From NCBI GenBank assembly GCA_029891385.1, contig CM057230.1:20464847-20528846 (forward strand): a stretch of 64,000 bases of DNA, read 5' to 3'. How positions within the stretch are numbered: the stretch's first letter is position 1; every line of letters begins with the position of its first letter. A program made the translations under genes and the position numbers. Origin of the DNA: Erythroxylum novogranatense (lineage: Eukaryota > Streptophyta > Magnoliopsida > Malpighiales > Erythroxylaceae). Below, piece by piece: positions 11,920-21,775 of the stretch. The notes under the pieces are model-generated. The model did not search any database. It was not told the origin of the DNA and saw only the letters and a program-made list of their open reading frames with translations.

Positions 11920-12062
11920 TGGTATCAGAACAGGTTTGGTTTAAATTATTAATTTCCAGGTTGTCCGTCTGGATGTCCAGTCCTAGCGGCCCGGTCCGGT
12001 TACCACTACGTATATTTCAAGTGACAACTAGATGTTCAGCCCCAATTGCACTTGAGGGGGAG

Positions 12063-12226
12063 TGTTAGAGTGTCTTATATTGCCTAGACATGAAAATGTT
12101 TAAGGGTTTATAAGTGGTAAAGGTCAACTATCCAAACAACTAGTTTTAATTATTTGGACAATGGTTAACCTAAGCCCAATTCTTGTTAGTGGACTCTACA
12201 CTCTACCCATATTAAAAAATTCAATA
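12063..12226 (+). repeat. TRIM-1 3' LTR
   Basis: 164-bp copy of 11759-11919, preceded by the polypurine tract and followed by the target duplication CTTTA. Confidence 0.88.
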
Positions 12227-12231
12227 CTTTA

Positions 12232-12660
12232 TATAGACTGGAGTAGCTAATAATCACCTTGGAGCAAAAGTTAGATGGTCAATCATGTGTACTTCAAAAC
12301 ATGAAGGAGGCCTAGGGATTGCCTCAATGAGAAGCACCAATAAGATGCTGGAATTTGTTCATGGATTCCCGATTAGTTTGGGTTAAGAAGGTGCATACGT
12401 ATGCTATTAATAACCAAAACTTATGGTCCATCAAACTGAAACAATCCAACTCGTGGTTTTCTAATCAAACACTCAAGATGAGGGATGTTATAAATGAAGG
12501 AATTAAATATAAGATTAAGAATGGAGAAGCAACCAAGTTTTGGTTTGATCTTCGGAATGATCTAGGCCCTCTTTTCTTAATTCTAGGCCTAAAAAATTTA
12601 CAGATCCCCATTCCTCCTAATGCTAAAGTTAACAACGTGATCAGTAATGACGAATGAAGT
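12232..12660 (+). mobile_element. L1 LINE, part 2 (L1-1), downstream of the TRIM
   Basis: Continues L1-1. KHEGGLGIASMRSTNKM (about 12300-12350) corresponds to the conserved GGLGIR segment behind the L1 reverse transcriptase. Then IKYKIKNGEATKFWFDLRNDLG (12505-12570) matches the 'WRIGNGxxxxFWxDxW' segment of plant L1s. If TRIM-1 and one CTTTA copy are removed, the L1 reading continues smoothly across the site (KNFI..TGVANNHLGAKVRWSIM), which confirms nesting. Several stops; dead. Confidence 0.78.
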
Positions 12661-13212
12661 CGTAGACATAGAGGCCTAAATCCTATTACAAGCAATGTAC
12701 CCCATTATAACCCCAACCTGAATCTGGTGGATCAGCATGAGTTGATACACCACATATCCAAGGCCTTTAAGAACAAGTCATGCATAAAATTATTCAAACA
12801 CCCAGGTGCTGAAGGTACCGATTGGAAGCTAGTTTAATTCACTAATAGATCCTTAAAGCCTTACTATCCTGTGGTTGGCTATTAGAAATAGCTTAGCTAC
12901 TATGGAAAAGCTTAACGGAAATTATCCCAATTGGAAAGCTTAGGTCATCTGCTCTCTATTTGTTGCTTTTTTGTTGCCTTTTGGAGTTCTTCACTTCGAC
13001 TAGGCAAGTTATTCCCTCCTTGTTTAGGTATTCTCCTTACCCCTTCGCTTGTTATTCCCTCCTTGTTTATGATTGCTCGTCTCATTTTCCTTCTTTTTTG
13101 GTGGATTTGTTCTCTAGTTGGCCAAACCTTACTATTTGTGCCCCAGAGACAATTAGTCCTTCCAACCTGCTCTATCTTCCTCGCCTGGATCTTTAGCTCC
13201 TATCTCTCTTTG
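12661..13212. other. Unassigned region between L1-1 and TRIM array
   Basis: Probably decayed L1 3' sequence at first (12660-12860). The segment to 13212 has open but unrecognised frames. I see no gene family signature. Confidence 0.4.
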
Positions 13213-13217
13213 CTCCA

Positions 13218-13327
13218 TGTTAGAAATGCCTAACTCATCCCCAAAAGTTAGCTCAAAATTAGGAGGTTTGCACATTATTATAAATTATTGAGTGCTTTTA
13301 TATTTGTCCAATGTGGGATTCTTGACA
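13218..13327 (-). repeat. TRIM-2 LTR 1
   Basis: 110 bp; outermost LTR on the left, next to target duplication CTCCA. Confidence 0.9.
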
Positions 13328-13439
13328 CACCCCCCTCAATCCAGAGAAGGACTGAACATCTGATGGACATATTGGGCAAAGGAAAATAATCAGGCACCGC
13401 CCCAAACCATCGAGACAAATTGACTTGGCTTTGATACCA

Positions 13440-13549
13440 TGTTAGAAGTGCCTAACTCATCCCTAAAAGCTAACTCAAGAGTAAGAGGTTTGCGCATTAT
13501 TATAAATTGTTGAATGCTCTTATACTTGTCCGATGTGGGATTCTTGACA
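13440..13549 (-). repeat. TRIM-2 LTR 2
   Basis: 110 bp; preceded on the plus strand by the reverse complement of the primer-binding site (13427-13439). Confidence 0.9.
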
Positions 13550-13594
13550 CACCCCCTCAGTCCAGAACAAGACTGGACATTTGATGGACATATA

Positions 13595-13704
13595 TGTTAG
13601 AAGTGCCTAACTCATCCCCAAAAACTAACTCCAGAGGAGGAGGTTTGCACATTATTATAAATTCTTGAATACTCTTATAGCTGTCCGATGTGGGATTTCT
13701 GACA
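13595..13704 (-). repeat. TRIM-2 LTR 3
   Basis: 110 bp; the internal domain on its left (13550-13594) is only 45 bp and lacks the primer-binding site. Confidence 0.9.
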
Positions 13705-13816
13705 CAACCTCCTCAGTCCAGAGCAAGACTGGACATTTGATGGACATATTGGGCAAAGGGACATAACCGGGCACCACTCCAAATTATCGAGACAAATTGA
13801 CTTGGCTCTGATATCA

Positions 13817-13926
13817 TGTTAGAAGTGTCTAACTCATCCTCAAAAGTTAACTCAAAAGGAGGAGGTTTGCACATTATTATAAATTTTTGAATACTCTTAT
13901 AGCTGTCCGATGTGGGATTCCTGACA
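13817..13926 (-). repeat. TRIM-2 LTR 4
   Basis: 110 bp; followed directly by target duplication CTCCA. Confidence 0.9.
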
Positions 13927-13931
13927 CTCCA

Positions 13932-14545
13932 GGTCTAAGATAACGGGAGACTCTAGTACTTTTGATTCTCTTCACTTTGTCCCTCCCACTCCTTTAAACG
14001 GTTGTCTGAAAGTTTCTCCGCCCTTGAAAGTTCTTAGTGCTGGTGCACTAAATAGTCAGCTTTTGCTAGTTAGGTTTTTATTAGAAAAAAAGTCCTCCTT
14101 TTCCTCTTCTTTAAAAAGGGGCAGAGGCATACTAGAATGAGTTAGGAATGAAAAGAGTCCTTATTAAAGAAGCTAAATATAATTAATTTCAGATTCAATA
14201 GTAAATCCGATATAGCTAAAATGCTAGAAGCTAGCCTACGTCACTTTACGGGAAAGCCTTTCTTCAAAAGTAAAGAGAGATAATGAAACGTGATTGATAG
14301 ATATTATTAGGTAGGTAATAACACCATTGTGGATCAATTTTCATAGTATGCGTTAGAGTTTTAGAGTATCGAGGGCTCGAGTAACCTAAGAAGAGAAGTT
14401 TAAACTCTGCTCGGAAGCTTTACTGCATATTATACCATATTTTTGTAGAATTGAAGAAGGCTAAATACCAAAATTTTTCCGTCAAGTGAATTTGTCAATG
14501 CATAACAACTCCAGCCTACGTTGTGATCATTAACGATAAATCCGC
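13932..14545. other. No recognised gene; possible LINE remains
   Basis: Contains short open stretches (for example an RGRGILE-like basic segment near 14120) that might be degraded L1 sequence upstream of the RT fragment at 14546. Nothing can be assigned firmly. Confidence 0.35.
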
Positions 14546-14875
14546 TCTCAAAAGAATTATACTATACCAAGATGACTCAATCTCACCTTATTTGTTTATT
14601 GCTACAAAGGTAGTAAATGTTTTAATTGCAAAAAATATTAGCGGGCATAATAATTGAGAGTATCACTCAAAATGCAAAAAATTAAAATTTTTAATCTTTC
14701 TTTTATAGATAATTTTTTTGAAGCAGATAGAGCTTCTATCTCTTGGTTCACTAAAGCATGGGAGCATTTTAAACTTTTTTCTTGGTGTACAATCAATCAT
14801 AACAAGAGTTTGAATTATGTATATAGCGATAGTTTAATTTTAACTCAAAAATTTCCCCATTCAACAAGATTTTAA
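14546..14875 (+). mobile_element. L1 LINE reverse transcriptase fragment (L1-2)
   Basis: Plus-strand text QDDSISPYLFIATKVVNVL (about 14569-14625) matches the RQGDPLSPYLF block. HSKCKKLKIFNLSFIDNFF (about 14667-14723) is the decayed HPKC..LxFADDL catalytic block, with the FADD aspartates changed to I-D-N. ADRASISWF and INHNKSL follow. The fragment is short, stop-containing and catalytically dead. It ends about where a host gene fragment on the other strand begins, so it probably inserted into or next to that gene. Confidence 0.72.
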
Positions 14876-14880
14876 TAATA

Positions 14881-15163
14881 GAAAGTATTTCCTGTTGTTA
14901 TGAAATCTTTCGATTTCTTCCATTACTGACGGCCAGCTTTTGCATGCACTATTCTTATGCCTCACTTTGATCTGTCCTGCACAAGTGACCTTTGGAGAGG
15001 TTGGTTCTGATGAGATCTCTGTGCCCATTTGCTTAGTTTTAGACCATAACATGGGGCTGGCTTGACCAACGCCACCTCTAGTGCTTGATTTCCTAAAGTA
15101 GTGGTGGTGGTTGTGATGATGAAGTTCAGGGGCGGATCTAAATTTTTTTTTAAGTTGGGGCAA
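14881..15163 (-). pseudogene. Syringolide-induced-protein-14-1-1-like gene fragment
   Basis: The minus-strand frame contains APELHHHNHHHYFRKSS, then RGGVGQASPMLWSKTKQMG, SEPTSPKVTCAGQIKVR, and CKSWPSVMEEIERFHNNRK. This is the conserved N-terminal half of a plant family of unknown biochemical function annotated after a soybean syringolide-induced transcript. Homology stops at about 14881, where L1-2 lies, so the 3' half is missing. The first residues (MPQLKKKF, 15140-15163) come from an A/T-rich, probably transposon-derived segment, not from the family. Recognition is from memory of family consensus; a profile search would settle it. Confidence 0.65.
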
Positions 15164-15270
15164 AATTTTAATAGGAGTAAAAATTTAATTTTTTATAAGA
15201 TCAAAATTTAAAATAATAAGTTTTTCATGTGAAATTTTTTGGTGGTTGTGGTGGCACTTGTTGGGTTCAG
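15124..15270. mobile_element. Candidate small insertion (GGGGCGGATC-type end)
   Basis: GTTCAG occurs at 15124-15129 and again at 15265-15270. Between them the left end starts GGGGCGGATCTAAATTT, a word often seen at the end of plant hAT-like elements. This could be a ~135-bp insertion with a 6-8 bp target duplication that truncates the flanking gene fragment. The right end shows no clear matching inverted repeat, so confidence is low. Confidence 0.3.
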
Positions 15271-15344
15271 ATGATCTTGCAGGACTGCAAATTGGCTTTG
15301 GAATTAATGTCAAATAAGCTCTAGAAGGGAAAACCTTGACAGAA

Positions 15345-15475
15345 TATCAGGTATGAGGGTGAACGGTTCAAGTTTCTCGGCGGCAGAACTATGTTTCCGA
15401 ATGACGCTGACACTTATATCGACGACATTGGAAAGTTAATAAATCTCAAAGATGGGTCCATTAGAACTGCGGTGG
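15345..15475 (+). pseudogene. DUF248 putative methyltransferase fragment
   Basis: The plus-strand frame reads RYEGERFKFLGGRTMFPNDA, then DTYIDDIGKLINLKDGSIR and TAVDTGCGI. This matches the start of the SAM-binding methyltransferase domain of plant DUF248 proteins (QUASIMODO2-like, Golgi, pectin-related), whose consensus includes EGxRFxFPGGGTMFPxGAxxYIDDI and AxDTGCGVASWGAYL. Homology begins and stops abruptly, only about 43 codons long, so this is a captured or rearranged fragment, not a gene. Confidence 0.75.
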
Positions 15476-16212
15476 ACACTGGTTGTGGGATATTGAATCC
15501 AACAAGCATAAAGGAACTCCAGATTTCTGGGATGCTCTTACAAGCGGACAAGTCTCTGGAGTAGGTTGCAACAAAGTTGAGGTCATAATGGAGCTCCGAC
15601 GAGGAGGAGGAGGTCGACAATGAGTAGGCCGACATCTCATCAACCATGCATAGAGATAGAGAGAGAGAAAGCGAGCGCGATGGTGTCATGGAAGAGCTTC
15701 CTAGTTTACTCGTGTAGTCCCAAAGACAGTGGTGTTCTTGGAAGAGCTTCCTAAAACGTTGACTAGTAAAATTCCTGGAATACTTCAATATGTTTCTCTT
15801 TCATGTTTTTAGATTTTCTCAGGGATGTTGGAGCAAGATAAAGCAACCGAAAGCATCTCATCAGTATCTGAAAAAGATCATGTGCTGAAGAAAGTGTATG
15901 CAATACATTAAGTTGATAACATATTCCCGAAGGTCCTCCATTCGGTGAAGGTACGTAATAGCTAGTTTTATTGTTTCGGTAATATGTGCATGGCATGACT
16001 CGTTTGACAACACTACCTCAGCCCCAACGCCCAGTTCCTAGGTACGCACTTTCACTTTGTGCTTCTTAAGACATTTCTTTGGGTTTGTAAGCTGTTTCTT
16101 TTTTAAGCCATCTCCCTTGAGTTGCGCCCGTACGTTTGTGTTGGTAATGGGTGTTTATTTCTATAGTCAGGAGTTTTGTTATGTACTGGTGGTTGATCTT
16201 TAAGTTGCTGAG
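15476..16212. other. Unassigned region left of Athila-like element 1
   Basis: No family recognised. An ORF on the minus strand (15414-15788) overlaps the methyltransferase fragment and lacks any known motif. A short GA-rich run lies at about 15648-15675. The region may be part of the same rearranged gene-fragment cluster. Confidence 0.4.
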
Positions 16213-16218
16213 GGGATT

Positions 16219-18797
16219 TGTTGAAGGCATTTTTATCATTAAAATGAGTGACATTTTTTTTAAATTTCTAGATTAATTATTAAGTTTTATACATATATTT
16301 TTTGCTAAATTGTTTAATTATCTTAATCTGCGTTTATAATGAGTCATGTTTAATTTGTAAAAAATATACTTGTTTTTAATTGAAAAAAAAAAGACCACAA
16401 TAATAATTAAATGAAGGAAATAGAATCCAGGGTAAAACGACGCAGCTTGAGGGACGAGAAGAACACCACGTCGACAAGAAAAGGAAGCACAAAAATCACA
16501 CAAGAAGATAGGCCATAGGAAGACAGCTGGTGGGACGTGGGGTGAGCAAATGGAAGATACATTAACGTTAGCAATCAGCCAAAAAAAAAAAAAGAAAAAA
16601 GAAAGAGAAACTTAGATGAAAAAAAAGCAACATCACGCATGAGAGGAGTGGAGCAACTAAATTATAGAAGCTGGGGGGTTTTAAAGATAACAAGGAGAAC
16701 AAACTCAAATGGGGGTTGTTGGCTAAAAAGAAAAGGAGACTAACGTGACAGACCAAAGAAGGGACCAGCAAGAGAGGAAAACAACAAAGTAGCTAGTTGT
16801 AAAAAGAAGAGTTGCCAGCTGATTGTGGAGGGAAGAAGACGTCAGCATTTGGGGAGGACAACGAGTCATCAAGACAGCTCCAAGAGAGACCCACGCACCA
16901 TGCCAAAGACAATACATGCACTACACAGGAAGCTGACCCACCAACATGCAAATAACTCATCCCACACAAGAACAAGCCAACGCACTTGAGGAGAAGGTTG
17001 GCAGCTGGTGGTGTGCGTGACCAGGAGAGGAGAGAGGGGCTGGGCAGTGAGCTGGAAAGAAAAATAAAAGGGAGTTAACGTGAGGGCTTGGGGGAGAGCT
17101 GTTGAAGGGCGTGAACTAAGGGGCTGATGGAGTGAGTAGACTGTGAGCTGAAAGGTGAGTGAGGGGCTGGAGAACAAGAACGTGAACTGGTGAGTGTGTG
17201 TGAGAGTGAACAGTGAGTAACGTGGTGGGTGAGATGGAAGTGAATTGAAAAAAAAAAGGGATAGCAGAAGGTGGTCTGAATGAGGAAGTAGCGTGAAGTC
17301 TAAAGGAGTTAGAAGGAAGGACTGGTGTGCGTGAACTGAAGAAAAATCAAAGTGAAGGGGCCGTGCGTGAATAGAATGAAAAGAAAAGAGCAGCATGGGT
17401 GTGTGGGCTGAAGGACGTGTGCGTTACATTTGTGGGAAGAGTATGGTCTGGAGAGAAGAGGGAGTGAACTGGTGAAAACTAGAGGAGGCGTGGACTGAAA
17501 AAATAGAGAGCTGAAAAGAGAAGTGAGCGTGAACGAAAAAAAGAAGAAAAGAGGAGAATAGAAGAGCGTGGACTGGGGGAGCTGGCGATAGAGGAGGCTA
17601 GCGACAGGAAACAAGAAAGGAGACAGACCACGCAGATAACAAGGAGAGCTACAGTGGAAAAAATGAAAACAAGGCAGGAGGCCCCTTGGGGGAATATCAC
17701 GCTACAGTGGAGGCTGGATATTTCTGCTAGCTGGGAAGGCCAACGCACTCCAGGAGGCACGCACCACGCAAAAAGTGCCCCTTGGGGGAATATCACGCTA
17801 CAGTGGAGGCTGGATATTTTTGCTAGCTGGGAAGGCCAACGCACTTCAGGAGGCACGCACCACGCAAAAAGCAGAGAGGATTTTAATTAGGCGGACTGTT
17901 TAACACTAAGAGGGACATCACGCTACAGGGAAGCATCACGCAGACGCCAACAAAGAGCTCATCAGCAAGACAACGCACGCAGAAGAAGACGCAACAACAC
18001 AAAGAGGGAGAATTCAAAAACTCATTCATTATCTGATTATTATTTGATTTCTCCTAATGTTGGTTGTTGATTTTAATGCTTGCGGTTTTTTTTAATCCTA
18101 TCATGACTGAGTAGTTTCGTCAAAGCTTCAAGGTTGGGCTGAAACTTTTAGCTAATTTTTGTGGACTGCATTTCGGTTGATTTATGAGTGTGGATTTATA
18201 AGTTTGATTTTTCTGTTTTGATATTAATGCTGTTGGTGTTGTGTTTGGCCAACCACTACTAAGCGTTAGTTATTAATTGAAGAATCGATAGATGAAAATT
18301 AATAACGGAACTCCAAAACAGGGAACTTATAAATTTCAGATTTAGACATAGACTAAATTTATGAGAGAAAACCAGGCGAGCAAAGAACATAATGGGTTAT
18401 GCTTGATTGCCAGGCTACGATAGTAGACTATGATTATTGCGTAATACTTCTTTGATACCTTGAAAAAGGATCTAAGAAACTCTAGCCTCAACCTTATATC
18501 AACCAAAATTCGTCTCATAAATTGATCCAAGTAAAGTCCATAAAAAACGCTAAAAGTGGAACCATCATTGAAGTTTACCACAGTCCATTCGAATTAACCC
18601 CTTGAAATATTCACAATTTTCTTTAGCTTAAATTTTGTTACTTTTGCTAGTTAATTTTCTTATTTTAATTCTCCATTTTTACACAATCGCTAGTCCAATT
18701 AATTGAGTGATCCAAGCCTGATACTTACACAATTACTCCCTGTGGGACGATATTGTACTGTACTACTTGAGACCCGTGAACTTGCAGAAATGCATCA
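16219..18797 (+). repeat. Element 1 5' LTR
   Basis: About 2.58 kb, starting TGTTGAAGG and ending GCATCA. Differences from the 3' LTR are few and mostly transitions, by eye a few percent, suggesting a fairly recent insertion. Many minus-strand ORFs across it are low-complexity Ser/Leu/Phe-rich shadows of a purine-rich plus strand and are not genes. Confidence 0.92.
17681..17872 (+). repeat. 96-bp tandem duplication inside the 5' LTR
   Basis: Two units, 17681-17776 and 17777-17872, each starting GCCCCTTGGGGGAATATCAC and ending in a CACGCAAAAAG-type word, nearly identical. The unit is present twice in both LTRs, so the duplication predates this insertion. Confidence 0.92.
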
Positions 18798-18804
18798 AGT
18801 TTCT

Positions 18805-18822
18805 TGGCGCCGTTGCCGGGAA
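18805..18822 (+). promoter_or_regulatory. Element 1 primer-binding site
   Basis: TGGCGCCGTTGCCGGGAA, eight bases after the 5' LTR end, resembles the Asp-tRNA primer site used by Athila-type elements. Confidence 0.85.
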
Positions 18823-19046
18823 GTAATCCCTGAGTAATATTAGGCGACTAATTGTTTGGTTAAATTGGGCATTTTTTTTCTCTTTTCCTTTTTTTTAACA
18901 ATTTTTTTGTGTTTTGTGTTAATAAATTTTGTTAAAAATTGATTTGTTTTTTTTCTTTTCTTTTATTTTTTCTTTTTACTATCTATTTTTTATTTTGCAT
19001 TTTCTGCACCTTGCATTTGATTTTGCTTTGTGTTTTGTTTTAGTCT

Positions 19047-20477
19047 ATGCGAAGGGTCGTTAGTGCTGAAGAATTATTATACGATTATGAAATCGAGAAG
19101 ACAGCTAAGGCACTAAGGAAGGAAGCAAAAGCTAGAAAAGCACGGGCAAGAGCATCTAACGCACAGTCTGTGCAGGAACGTCAGATCGAACCCGAATTTA
19201 CTACAACTTTTCCAACAGAAGAGGCAGTCGAGTCGGACATGGCCGAACAGAATCAGAGAACTATGAGGGATCATGCGGTCCCAGATTTTGGAGAATTTCG
19301 CCCAAGCATTACAAGACCTCCTGTACAAGCAAATAATTTTGAGTTGAAACCTGACCTTGTACAAATGATGCAACAGTATCAGTTCGGAGGGCACCCAACA
19401 GAAAACCCACATGTCCACCTACAACAATTCTTGGAGATTTGTGAAATGTTGAAGCAGAACGAGGTACCTGAGGATGCAATCAGGTTTCGATTATTTCCTT
19501 TTTCTGTGCGAGATCGGGCTAAGGATTGACTCCATTCATTACCACCCGGTTCGATAAATAATTGGCAAGAATTGTCCAAAGCTTTTATGGCTCAATATTT
19601 TCCACCTGGGAAGACGGAAAAACTCAGGAGTGAGCTGACCTCATTTCAATCGAAAGAAGATGAGTCGTTGTATGAAGCATGGGAGCGGTACAAGGAGCTT
19701 CAATGCAAATGTCCACATCATGGTGTCCCGAAGTGGATGATTGTGCAGATATTCTACAACGGAGTTTCTCCAGTTATGCGAAGTGCAATAGATGCTGCAA
19801 TTGGAGGTGATCTAATGGACAAGAATGAAGATGAGGCATTTATGTTATTAGAGACAATTGCCTACAACAACTACCAGTGGAATAATGACCGGAAAGAGGT
19901 TAAGCAAGAAAGGAAGAAACCTCAAGGAGTCTTCGAATTGGACGCCTTTACCTTGTTGAATTCGAAATTTGAAGCTCTTTCAAGGAAAGTGGATAAGTTT
20001 GCTGCAGTTGCTGTGAGTAATGTGAATGCCTTACAGGATCAGGATTTTGGGTCGAGTATGAGAACAGAATTTCAGAACATTGGGCAAGAATTTGGGGTTG
20101 AACATATGAATTTTGTGGCAAATTATGGGCAGAAGAATCAAGGTGGAGCTTTAGCAAACACTTATAACCCTGAATGGTGAAACCACCCAAATTTTTCCTG
20201 GTCTCAACAACCCAAGCCACCCCAAAATTTCCCTAACAAAACCCTTTACCCACAAAATCAACCACATTACCAACAGACCCAGCAACAACAAAACCGTGTC
20301 CCTCCAGGTTTTTCAAACTTGAGACAACAAGCCCAGCCACCTGAACCTAAGTCCAACCTTGAATCAATGATGGAAAACTTTATGCAAAAGCAAGGAGACT
20401 TGATTTAGCAACTGACTACCCGAATGGACCATTTGGCGGTCCATAATAAGATGCTTGAAACTCAGATTGCACAGTAA
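19047..20477 (+). pseudogene. Element 1 gag (capsid region), stop-interrupted
   Basis: Encodes the retrotransposon gag polyprotein that would form virus-like particles. ATG at 19047 opens a basic, alpha-helical leader (KTAKALRKEAKARKARARA). The Retrotrans_gag core follows: a PHVHLQQFLEICEMLK segment, FRLFPFSVRDRAKD, PPGSINNWQELSKAFMAQYF, then EAWERYKELQCKCPHHG and IQIFYNG-type text (here VQIFYNG). All of it stays in a single frame, but stops lie at 19527 (TGG to TGA in the conserved KDW), 20178 (TGA), 20406 (TAG) and 20475 (TAA). The tail after 20180 is Pro/Gln/Asn-rich. No CCHC knuckle is visible. It is dead without readthrough. Confidence 0.85.
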
Positions 20478-21430
20478 GCCGCATCACTAAGGTTTGACAA
20501 GGGTAAGCTGCCAGCACAACCAGAGGCTCCTAAGGAAGCCAAAGCAGTGGTACTGAGGAGTGAAAAGGTTTTAGAACCGATGGTACAGAAGAATAGGGCT
20601 GAAAAGGAATCCGAAGGAACAAATCAAGACACACAACCTGTGCAATCCAATGCACAGCCTGTGCAACAATTACCTGATCCCGAAAAATACATACCACCAC
20701 CACCATATAAGCCACCAATCCCATTCCCTCAGAGACTTCATAGAGCTAAGCTAGACCAACAGTTTGGAAAATTTGTTGACATTCTGAAGAAGCTCTATGT
20801 TAACATCCCCTTTACGGAAGTCCTTACCCAAATGCCTACTTATGCCAAGTTCTTAAAGGAAATCTTGTCTAACAAAAGAAGGCTAGAGGAATATGCGACT
20901 GTGGCTTTTACAGAAGAATCAAGTGCCATTCTTCAAAACAAACTCCCTCCCAAGCTTCAAGATCCGGGAAGTTTCTCGATACCTTGTCAAATTTAAACTA
21001 CAACAATTGGAAGAGCATTATGTGATTTGGGGGCAAGTGTGAGCTTATTGCCATTATCTATCTATCAGAAATTGGATATCGGAGAGCTTAAACCGACTAC
21101 CATATCTTTGCAGCTAGCTGACAGGTCCATAAAATTTCCTATTGGGATATTGGAAAATGTGCCTCTCAAGGTTGGAAGTCTTTTTATCCCAGTAGACTTT
21201 GTTGTGCCAGAGTTGGAGGAGGATACTAACATACCGTTATACTTGGGAGACCCTTTTAGCCACAATTTGGAGCAATCATAGATGTTAAGAATGAAAAATG
21301 ACTTTGAGAGTCGGGAGGAAGAAATCGAGTTTAATTTGGAAAAGCCAATGAAGGCTATGGATGACGAGGATTCTTGTTTAAGGGTGGACATTCTTGACAA
21401 GTGGTTGATGTTGAATTCGAAAATCTCATC
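20478..21430 (+). pseudogene. Element 1 aspartic protease region
   Basis: Same frame as gag. A linker rich in Gln/Pro precedes PPPYKPPIPFPQRLHRAKLD, a conserved Athila landmark. The protease core follows with the catalytic motif CDLGAS at about 21018-21035, then LPLSIYQKLDIG, ISLQLADRSIKFPIGILENV and IPLYLGDPF (normally LGRPFL). Stops at 20994 (TAA, eight codons before the catalytic motif) and 21279 (TAG) break it. It would cleave the gag-pol polyprotein if intact. Beyond 21281, text such as EIEFNLEKPMKAMDDEDSC follows the family order. Confidence 0.82.
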
Positions 21431-21599
21431 CGAAGGATTCATTGGAACACTTGCTTAGTGAAGGTCAGAACAACAGGGATGATACAAAATTTACAGAGAA
21501 GGAATCGAAAAATTTTGAATTTGCGCAGATGCTCGATACACAACTGTGCAAAGATCTACATAACTCATGCAACTGAATCGACACCATCACCGATCCGAA

Positions 21600-21775
21600 C
21601 AAAGAAGAACCTCCAAATGTGGAATTGAAACCGTTGCCTCCTAACCTCGGTATGAATTTTGGGCCCTAATTCAACCTATCCGGTCATTGTTAATGCTCTT
21701 TTAAGCCCTGCGAGTTAATAAATTTTAAGAGTGCTTAGAGAGCACAAGCAAGCATATTAAATGCTCGAAGCCTAA
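21600..21775 (+). other. Element 1 internal deletion junction (RT to integrase core lost)
   Basis: Text before the RT domain is recognisable: ELKPLPPNLGMNFGP at about 21625-21670, then LRVLREHKQAY at about 21729-21760, which in intact elements is followed by the RT. Here it jumps within about 20 bases to integrase C-terminal sequence. Roughly 2.5 kb of coding sequence expected from the family is absent. Confidence 0.75.

Larger units (their letters stand above)
11754..12231 (+). mobile_element. TRIM retrotransposon (TRIM-1) with 5-bp target duplication
   Basis: A complete miniature LTR retrotransposon: LTR 11759-11919 (161 bp), internal domain 11920-12062 (143 bp), LTR 12063-12226 (164 bp). 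The internal domain starts with TGGTATCAGAAC, a primer-binding site of initiator-methionine tRNA type, and ends with the polypurine tract TTGAGGGGGAG directly before the second LTR. CTTTA flanks it on both sides (11754-11758, 12227-12231). There is no coding capacity, as expected of TRIMs, which rely on proteins of autonomous elements. The LTRs begin TGTTAGAGTG and seem to end ..TTCAATA, judged from the target duplication. It lies within L1-1. Confidence 0.9.
13213..13931 (-). mobile_element. Tandem TRIM array (TRIM-2): four LTRs, three internal domains
   Basis: LTRs of exactly 110 bp at 13218-13327, 13440-13549, 13595-13704 and 13817-13926 alternate with internal domains 13328-13439, 13550-13594 (truncated) and 13705-13816. 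Read on the minus strand each LTR runs TGTCAAGAATCCCACATCGG ... CTTCTAACA (TG..CA ends). The full internal domains begin with a primer-binding site of initiator-Met type (TGGTATCAAAGCC at 13427-13439; TGATATCAGAGCC at about 13804-13816) and end with a G-rich polypurine tract before the next LTR. The whole array is flanked by an exact 5-bp duplication CTCCA (13213-13217, 13927-13931), so it behaves as one insertion later multimerised by unequal recombination or inserted as a multimer. It is non-coding. Confidence 0.92.

Noticed and set aside
13213..13931. Regularly spaced repeats resembling a CRISPR array, or Cassandra-type TRIM with 5S rRNA
   Set aside because: Repeats are 110-bp LTRs with primer-binding sites and a target duplication, in a plant genome; no 5S-like promoter boxes recognised.
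16869..17856. Minus-strand ORFs of up to 175 codons across the element 1 LTR
   Set aside because: Ser/Leu/Phe/His-rich low-complexity translation of a purine-rich LTR, repeated over the other LTR; no family signature, no conserved frame.
17654..17890. 78-codon ORF with an internally repeated peptide (and copy at 25133)
   Set aside because: It is the translation of the 96-bp LTR tandem duplication; 96 is divisible by 3, so the repeat stays open by chance.
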